The notes under the pieces are model-generated. The model saw only the letters and a program-made list of their open reading frames with translations. It was not told where the DNA came from and made no database searches. From Corticium candelabrum (lineage: Eukaryota > Porifera > Homoscleromorpha > Homosclerophorida > Plakinidae): a stretch of 64,000 bases of DNA. The translations under genes were made by a program, and so were the position numbers. This document shows, piece by piece, positions 57,292-64,000 of this stretch. The stretch's first letter is position 1, and each line of letters starts with the position of its first letter. The DNA is taken from assembly GCF_963422355.1 (NCBI RefSeq), contig NC_085089.1:7714052-7778051 (forward strand). The letters run 5' to 3'.

Positions 57292-59709
57292 TCATAGCTG
57301 CACTGAGTTGACTTGACAATAAAGAAGATTATCTTTTATGGATCCAACCAGCATACTTCCTTCATGATAAACGGCCACACTAGACCCTTTCAGCTGTCTT
57401 CCATCATTGCTGTAGATTTGCTGTATCTGGTAATCAGGAAATCGCTCCTGTTGGTTTTCAGTATTTTCTGGCCCAAGTTGTATATTGAGTACTAGAGAAC
57501 CAGCTGGGTGGCTGAAGTTGTTGTAGAGATGTTCAATAACATCAACAATTCGAGGATGACAGGCAGTCAATAAAGCCCCTGACTGCGACAACACAAACAG
57601 ATTGTCACAGCTTTCAGCCATACGTATGACTTGAGCAAGCAGCAGTGAATTGTCAATTTTGTTTCGTTCATAGATAATCAGCTCTAAACCAATTGATGTA
57701 GTGATATAGAGGAATCTAACAGATACACATTAGAGCAAGCACGTATAGCAATGACAACAGACTAACATTTAAGGGCAGGTGCCATGCCCAGAAGATGGTA
57801 TAAATTTTCTCTTTAGATGTGTTCTTTCTGAGGAAACAAAATAAGAACTGAAAGCAAAATCTGGTTTTAACTTTTGGCAAGAAAGATTGAGATTATTCAT
57901 TATTGCAATGCTAGAACGATGTAAACGAAGTTCTGAAAAATTGCAGGGGCAAGCACAATACATCTGAAGAGAAAACTCATGGGCTTGGGGCCATGGCACC
58001 CTTCCTTTACCTAATAAGGCAGATGGAATATTGTGGAGAAAAATGTTAATTTTTTGTAACTGAATTTGCGTAGCACCTTTCACATTTAATTCTTTCAATT
58101 AAAGGCATACTCAAAGTTTTTGTATTAACAATTGAACTGGTTCGTGTTTTGCTTGTAAATTGTATTCAATACTCATAGTGACATAGAATCTAGTTGGCAA
58201 TAACTGCAAGGGTTAGAAACCTGATTTGAGTCTTGTTGACTAATGCTACTGGTTGTGGCATCTATTTTATTGACAGACATGAATACCGTAGTGCAGGGTT
58301 TCAATACCTTCCATCAGGCGAGACAGCTATTCCATTTGGCCAACATAGTGATGAAGCTACTTGTGTAACTTCCTTTGTATCACCATCATAGAAACGAACC
58401 GAGGCAAATGAAATCTGTAGGTAACTCTCAAGGCTTTTGAAACCTCGATAATTGAAATAATGGTCGTTAGTATAGTAGAAAGAGTTTGGACCAACAGCTA
58501 GTAAATCGTTGGGTGAAGATATGAGAGGGTGTTGAATTGATGCAGTGTGTTTCAAACTGTATTCATCAGGAATCCACTCAAACACATCAATTGATTCACC
58601 GTCCGGGCAATGATTAATAACAAACAGCAACACTTCCCCAGTCCGAGGATTTTGCCAATGGGAGAGACCATGAGGATTTAAACATTTAGAATCAAAGGTG
58701 GATGATGACAGAACATGAATCCTTCTTGTATTGTCATAAGGCTTATTAAAGTCAAACAAGATAATGCTGCCATCTTGAGCAGAACCATGACAATTGAATG
58801 CTCCTGACATAACTTCACATAAGCCCTGAAATTGAAACACAGTTGTGTGCAATATAAGCTAGTCAGTTGGGTTGTCTTGGCACATATATGTATCTACAGT
58901 ACTATTCTACATTCTACAAACTATGTATTATTAGAATTTGTCAAAGAAGTATGCACTAAGACTAACAGCAAGAGTGTAAATTAAAGTTATTGGCATCATG
59001 CACTGCCTCTCTGTGGCTTTGTGGAGATGCAATGGTAGTGTAATTAGGAAAACTGACTATAGAGTTTGTGTCAATGTAGCAGCTAGTGGTATGAAGCTAC
59101 ATGTACTCATGTCAATTCTTTCTTTGGTGAATGATCACTAGTGTGCAGCTACTTTGAGTTGCTGGACTTGCAAAGTTGCATAGGCTATTTCATTAATTTC
59201 ATAGATTAACATGTAGATAGATAGATAAAAATATATGTATAGATATACATACATTTACATAGACAGACAAAACACAGGCAGGTCTAGACATCCAGTTCTT
59301 CCACATGACCAACCCACACGCCATACATGTAATATGTATATTGTACTACGTGTACATAAAGTACGTACACTAGATATGAAAGCTTGACCACTTGGCAGCA
59401 AGGAGATGTCTTCGGAACCGTTCACTAAAGATAGAGTCGAGTCGACACGTGCACGCAAACACAGATCTATAGATTCAAATTAGTTCTTTCTACAGTTTAC
59501 CTTGTACAACACGACACGGTCCTGGATACTGGTTGTACACAGTCTTAAATATCCCCATATTTATGCTGCAACAGGCACGTAGACCGTACACATGTACATC
59601 TAAAGTGAGGCTCAAGTGCTTTACGTGATCAAACTTACATCGACCAGAAGATGAAATTTGTAACATAGAAGAAAGCAAAACATAGGATTGGAGAAACAAA
59701 CAACTTCAT
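57292..59709 (-). CDS. Paraoxonase-like lactonase/arylesterase, copy B
   Basis: Second tandem PON gene. Exons on the minus strand: 59709-59639, 59565-59501, 59424-59369, 58825-58308, 57715-57292; 377 codons. The first four exons have exactly the lengths of copy A (71, 65, 56, 518), showing recent common origin and a conserved structure. N-terminal anchor MKLFVSPILCFAFFYVTNFI; then MGIFKTVYNQYPGPCRVVQ, NGSEDISLLPSGQAF, NPHGLSHWQNP, INHCPDGESID, SSPNDLLAVG, YYTNDHYF, CWPNGIAVSPDG and ESCDNLF. All calcium ligands and the His dyad are kept. Intron 4 (592 bp) is longer than in copy A and lacks its microsatellite; a 109-residue minus-strand frame within it is not recognised. A 39-bp tandem repeat lies just upstream of the start codon. 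Confidence 0.92.
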
Positions 59710-59769
59710 TTCTCATTGTTTGCAGATTGTCTCCCGGATATAGTGGGGAAGTAGGTGTCTACCAGCGGT

Positions 59770-59897
59770 GGGCGCGCGATCTCGAGCTTGCGTGTGTCTA
59801 CTTGTGTTGGGCGCGCGATCTCGAGCGTGCGTGTGTCTACTTGTGTTGGGCGCGCGATCTCGAGCGTGCGTGTGTCTACTTGTGTTGGGCGCGCGTG
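59770..59897. repeat. 39-bp GC-rich tandem repeat upstream of PON-B
   Basis: About 3.3 copies of a 39-bp unit starting GGGCGCGCGATCTCGAGC (starts at 59770, 59809, 59848, 59887). It lies about 60 bp upstream of the PON-B ATG, on the promoter side, and is much more GC-rich than its surroundings. It gives artificial repeat peptides on both strands. Confidence 0.9.
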
Positions 59898-60784
59898 CGC
59901 GGTAGCGACGCAACGTGCCTGCTAGAATTTACCGTGATTGCACTCATTATTTATAGTAAGTGGTAACGTGCACTAAATAATTATGACTAATATTACTATA
60001 TTAAACTAAAATAAACGTTGTACTTTTACATCCTCTAATGGCTAATTTTGAGCATTTCTTCAAGTTTGACCCGCCGTTGAATTCGCAGATGTAGACAGAT
60101 CCCATGGTTTAGGTAAATGTGTGGCCATGGAAGTCTCCTCCTGGGAAAATGTCTCCAGGACTAATCCCTAGGGTTAGAATCAGGGTTAGGGTTAGAGTCA
60201 GGGTTAGGGTTAGAGGTCATTTTCCCTAGTGGGGGCCACTTCCTGGAAATTTTAGTCCTGAACACTGAAAATTGAGTTTGGCGGCTATTTTTCTGGGGGA
60301 TACTGTTTGGGGGACTCCCCCAAGGATACTTTTCCCATGGACATACATTTCTGGGAAATATATACTTTCCCAGAGGACAATTCAGGGGGAGAGTATTTCC
60401 TCAACACCAGCCAATAACTGCATAATGAACTGCAAGTTGAGAAAATCTGAGCTAAAATTATCAATTAATTAATCTAACGATGTGCATTCAAGAGTATGAC
60501 TGACATTCTCTCAACTAACAGAGTTTAACTATAAATGTGATCGAGAATTCATTACCACATTAGCACCATGTATGCCAGTTTTACGAAGCTGGTGTTGCTT
60601 TGAAACAGTTCTTGGTGCAGTAAAACATCATCTTGAAAACTATATCACCAGGAGTTAACCCAACCAATCTGACGTGTTCCAATAGTCCGTCAAACACACA
60701 GTCAACTGTGGACAGGAACAGATGAACGTGCAGTCTGTAAACTAATTGCCAACTTAGTGTAAATTTAACATACTTCTTCTTCCA
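59898..60784. other. Spacer between PON copies B and C
   Basis: About 890 bp holding the telomere-like run and partly palindromic CTGGGAAA/TTTCCCAG words (60136-60400) that may be a degraded inverted-repeat element. No gene recognised. Confidence 0.5.
60166..60215. repeat. Interstitial telomere-like TTAGGG repeats
   Basis: Degenerate run of the animal telomere word: GGGTTA occurs repeatedly with AATCA, AGTCA and GAGG interruptions. It is within PON-B/PON-C intergenic DNA rich in TTTCCC/GGGAAA inverted words. Confidence 0.75.
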
Positions 60785-62400
60785 TTATTCAAACCCATCA
60801 AATGACTTGACCTCACAGTAGAGCAGTTTGTCTAAAGGGCTACCAACAAGCATCTTTCCATGGTAGTAAACAGCTACAGATGATCCTTTCAACAAACTGC
60901 CATCGTTGATGAACACTTGGTCGATGTCATAGTCCAGAACAGGTCGACCATCATCGCCAGTTGTCTTTGTACCAAGTCTGAGTCTCAATACTTGTGAACC
61001 AGCCTTGTGACTACAGTTCCTTTCACTGTACTCTGCAGTATCTATCAGACGAGGATGGCAGCCAAGCCAAATGTATCCAGTGATTGGTTCGACAAACATG
61101 TTGTCACACGTGTCAGGAAGTCGAATAGTTTGGATGTGATCAAGTGTATGATCACTGTTTCTTTCATAAATCACCATATCAGGGCCATTGCTTGCTACTA
61201 CATACAAATATCTAAAGAGCTTTTCAGTTAGTATTGAATTACACATTAAGCTTTTGGACAAAACAATAATCTGATCGATACCTCTGATCTAGTGACAGAT
61301 GAATTCCATTTGGGTAAGGCAGTGACCAGGCAACCAAACGGGTTTCATTCTTCGATTCATCATGAAATGCAACAGTTGATATTGCAAATTGCAAGTATGT
61401 CTCCATCTTTCGCATTAGTGGTGAATTAAAGTAGTGATCATTAGTGACATAGAACATGTCTGAACCGATTGCTTCTACATCATTGGGGGAATTGATAAGA
61501 TGGTGTTGAACTTGTTGAATATGCTTCAAAGCTCCATCTTTTGGAAGATATTCAAAGATCTCAATTGCTTCACCATCACTGAGATGGTTAACCACGTACA
61601 ACAGGGTACGATACTCATTTTGCCAGGAGCTGATGCCATGAGGATTAAATGAACTGCGATTAAAGCTGTTTGAGGTCAAAATGTTTAGTTTTCTTATATT
61701 TGCCTCTGGATCATTGAAATTAAATAGGTAGATGTTACCATCCCGTAATGGAACATTACTGACAACATCCGATGGCTTAACATCACGAAAACCCTGCACG
61801 TGCAAATATAACCATATCGATCTACCTTAATTAATATATTGCAACAACTTGTAAACTATAATTTTACTTACGCTGGAAATTAGAGCTTCACCACTGGACA
61901 AAAGTACAATGTCTTCTGAGCCATTCACTTCAATTTAACAAATGGTGAATTTATAAACATTAAGGACAAAGAAACATGTACACGTGTATTGTATGTGCGA
62001 TGGATACAGGAAGCAACAGTGTGTGTCTGAGTCAGTGTTAATTGTTCGATCATGTTCAGAAATCTGACCTTGTATTATCCGACATGGTCCTGGTGACTGA
62101 TTGTAGATAGTTTTGAATACACCCATCTTGACCCTGGTCAAAAGTATTGTGCGTACTGTACCAATTACTGAAATAGTAAAGTCGTCTATATGCAATTTAT
62201 ATATCGAAAAGCAGCTAGACTACCGTAATGTTTGCTAGACAATATATGTACAGGCTATAATTCTAATAGCTAAAATTGTTGTTCGTAGTAGACTCGTTAG
62301 GTAATCAGATGACTATGAATGAACCTTACAGCGTCCACAAAGCAAACTGTGCGGTATACGCAACAACAAGAATGACTACAGCAATTACCCACAACTTCAT
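60785..62400 (-). CDS. Paraoxonase-like lactonase/arylesterase, copy C
   Basis: Third tandem PON gene. Exons on the minus strand: 62400-62330, 62133-62069, 61927-61872, 61793-61282, 61211-60785; 376 codons. Exon lengths match the other copies except exon 4, two codons shorter. N-terminal anchor MKLWVIAVVILVVAYTAQFA; then MGVFKTIYNQSPGPCRIIQ, NGSEDIVLLSSGEAL, NPHGISSWQNE, YVVNHLSDGEAIEIF, NSPNDVEAIG, VTNDHYF, YPNGIHLSLDQ and DTCDNMFV. Calcium ligands (Glu50, Asp51, Asn168, Asn226, Asp271, Asn272) and His116/His134 are all present. It is the most divergent of the three copies (N-terminus of exon 4, loops near residue 65-80). Its start is 666 bp from the divergent cathepsin B-like gene. Confidence 0.92.
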
Positions 62401-63066
62401 AATCATCTAGAGCAAAGCAAATCACGTGACTTGAATGGCATTTCCGCTAGACTGCCCACGCACTTTTTTTAGAAGACTCGTGAAGCAAGAATCCTCGACA
62501 AGAATTGTCTAGACGGTTATCTGGGTAACACTCTTAGATCTAGAAATCATTTTTATTGCTTTTAATCGTATACACGACAGTTGCAGCTCAGAAAGGAAAT
62601 CACTGAAAATCACGCGCGCATGACATCATTTTGCTGTTCCCCGGATGCCTCGTCACAGAAAAACATCCGGGGAACAAGGGGAAGAGTGCCTCCATCTGTA
62701 TTTAGATAAAAATAAACACTGTACAAACCGACATAAGGAATTTTTAGGGCACTTATTGTTAGATGTCACGCGGTCTGTGCAATGATTTCAATTTTGAGAC
62801 AAAATTGGTGAAGACGCCTAATCGCTTCCAGGCGGAATGTTGAAACTAGATATACATCTACAAACCCCAACTTCCGTGTCTAAAACTTTTTATAGACATT
62901 TAAATATATTAGTCACCACGCCTTGGAATTTCAACCACAACGCATAGCGTATGCATCTGGTTCGCTGCCAAGTTCCTTCAATCGTGACACACTTCCTGTT
63001 TGTATCATGTGACTAAGATATCAGGAGTAAGTGTCGACCGAGTTCCGTGCAGTCTATCGATCGATC
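62401..63066. other. Head-to-head intergenic region, PON-C / cathepsin B-like
   Basis: 666 bp between divergent starts. It contains a short inverted repeat CCCCGGATG...CATCCGGGG at about 62639-62673 but no gene. Presumed promoters of both genes. Confidence 0.5.
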
Positions 63067-64000
63067 ATGTCAGCGAAGGTTGTGTGTGTGTTGTTGTTGC
63101 TCGTCGTCTCTACGACGCTAGCCCGTCCGACAGTAGACGACGCTCCAATTCTGGACAACGATCTCATCGATGAAGTCAATCAGCACGGCAAGTAAGGCAA
63201 CAACATGGCCACACGTCACTACAGGCACGCAGACGTGCGTATTGTTCGCTTGTGATTAGGTGGCGTGCTGGCCTCAACAAGCAGTTTTTCAATATGACCG
63301 TCCGCGACGCTCGCTGCCTAGCGGGAACGTTCATCGAGTCTTCTGACGACTTCACGCTGCCCGTCAAATCGTCATACGGAAATGTGGAACTCCCGGAAAC
63401 GTTCGATGCTAGAAGCAAATGGCCCAACAGCATTCATGGTATTAGAAATCAGGTAAGTAGACTACTGAGAAGTTCATCATCTACGTCATGTGCGTTGTTG
63501 GTCAGATGCGTTTGTGCTTCCGTTAGGCTCAGTGTGGGAGCTGTTGGGCGTTTGCGGCCACAGGTCGGTTTGTCATAGTCACATGACGCGTGTTTCGGTG
63601 GCTTCTTGTGCGATATGTTGTTTGTCGTTTTCAGAGGCGCTGTCCGACCGATTTGCGATTGAATCCGACAACAAAATCAATGTCGTTCTGTCTCCGCAGC
63701 AGTTGGTGTCATGTGATACCAAAGATGGAAATATGGGTTGCGGTGGTGGTTATCCTCTTAAGGCTTGGCAGTATATGATGTCTAGTGGGTAAGTGACGGC
63801 TGGCTATGTAACTTAACATTGACAGTACTTGTAGGATACTCGTTTTAAAGAAGTGTTGAGTTTACTCACATAATAACAGTCCTTTAATTAAGTTCAGGTG
63901 TTGGCCCATTTTGCAAGTGAAGAAAACGGTTTAGTAGCCAGTAAAGAAGCTTGTCAGCCAGCCTAGTTGTCTGAATGGCTAGGGTAATATATGCTTTTCT
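63067..64000 (+). CDS. Cathepsin B-like cysteine protease, 5' part (runs off right edge)
   Basis: Papain-family (C1A) lysosomal protease of the cathepsin B group. Exons seen: 63067-63191, 63260-63452, 63527-63563, 63635-63788; further exons lie beyond or near the window edge. Signal peptide MSAKVVCVLLLLVVSTTLA, then a propeptide with the cathepsin B pattern (LIDEVNQHGKWRAGLN, then RCLAGTF) and mature start LPETFDARSKWPN. The catalytic Cys is in a 37-base mini-exon, QCGSCWAFAAT, between introns of 74 and 71 bp; it is the expected QGSCGSCWAFGA site. Exon 4 has EALSDRF, LSPQQLVSCDT and CGGGYPLKAW (usual form CNGGYP). The catalytic His and Asn and the occluding loop are not in view. The segment after 63788 is treated as intron; the next exon is not identified with confidence. 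Confidence 0.87.

Noticed and set aside
57769-58098. 109-residue minus-strand frame in PON-B intron 4
   Set aside because: No family recognised, no PON homology, not needed for phase; might be old inserted DNA but cannot be supported as a gene.
59688-59966. Repeat peptide frames on both strands near PON-B
   Set aside because: Translation of the 39-bp tandem repeat; PON-B exon 1 lies alongside and explains the region.

Overview
The window is eukaryotic nuclear DNA, most likely from an early-branching animal; a sponge is my best guess. The signs are many short GT-AG introns (about 50-100 nt), densely packed genes on both strands, long TG/CA microsatellites, small inverted-repeat DNA elements in introns, and an animal gene set (KIF6, APLF, ZFPL1, SELENON, AP5M1, paraoxonases, MAGUK, F-box/WD40). 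The animal assignment rests on gene content; the sponge assignment is inference. Gene models below were built by hand from splice signals, with exon phases checked for consistency.

Layout. 1-2347 (+): C-terminal exons of KIF6. 2454-4022 (-): APLF-like FHA/PBZ repair factor, 414 bp from TSNAX (4437-5324, +). 5797-7476 (-): ZFPL1, 189 bp from SELENON (7666-11811, +), which keeps its in-frame UGA, a stem-loop just after it and a SECIS candidate in the 3' UTR. 13170-17256 (+): FGD-type RhoGEF with no FYVE finger. 17467-20278 (+): AP5M1. 20830-25612 (+): a 1428-residue protein with CARD, death domain, degenerate Roc, COR, second death domain, coiled coil and CaaX-like tail. 25953-30068 (+): MFS transporter. 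30220-31930 (-) and 32056-33585 (+): a head-to-head pair of C16orf89-family genes. 34572-48069 (+): a CH-PDZ module joined to an MPP-type MAGUK (L27-L27-PDZ-SH3-GUK). 48760-55036 (+): F-box protein with seven WD40 repeats. 55108-56920, 57292-59709 and 60785-62400 (-): three tandem paraoxonases with the same five-exon structure. 63067 to the right edge (+): cathepsin B-like protease, 5' part only.

The most unusual items are the CARD/death/Roc-COR/death/CaaX protein, which looks like an undescribed membrane-anchored signalling scaffold of the innate-immunity or cell-death type, and the CH-PDZ-MAGUK fusion. Next come the fully readable selenocysteine recoding signals of SELENON, the FYVE-less FGD, GC-AG introns, and several non-autonomous DNA transposons (hAT-like and others), one carrying a Myb/SANT-like fragment. 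No rRNA, tRNA, CRISPR or retrovirus-like element was recognised.
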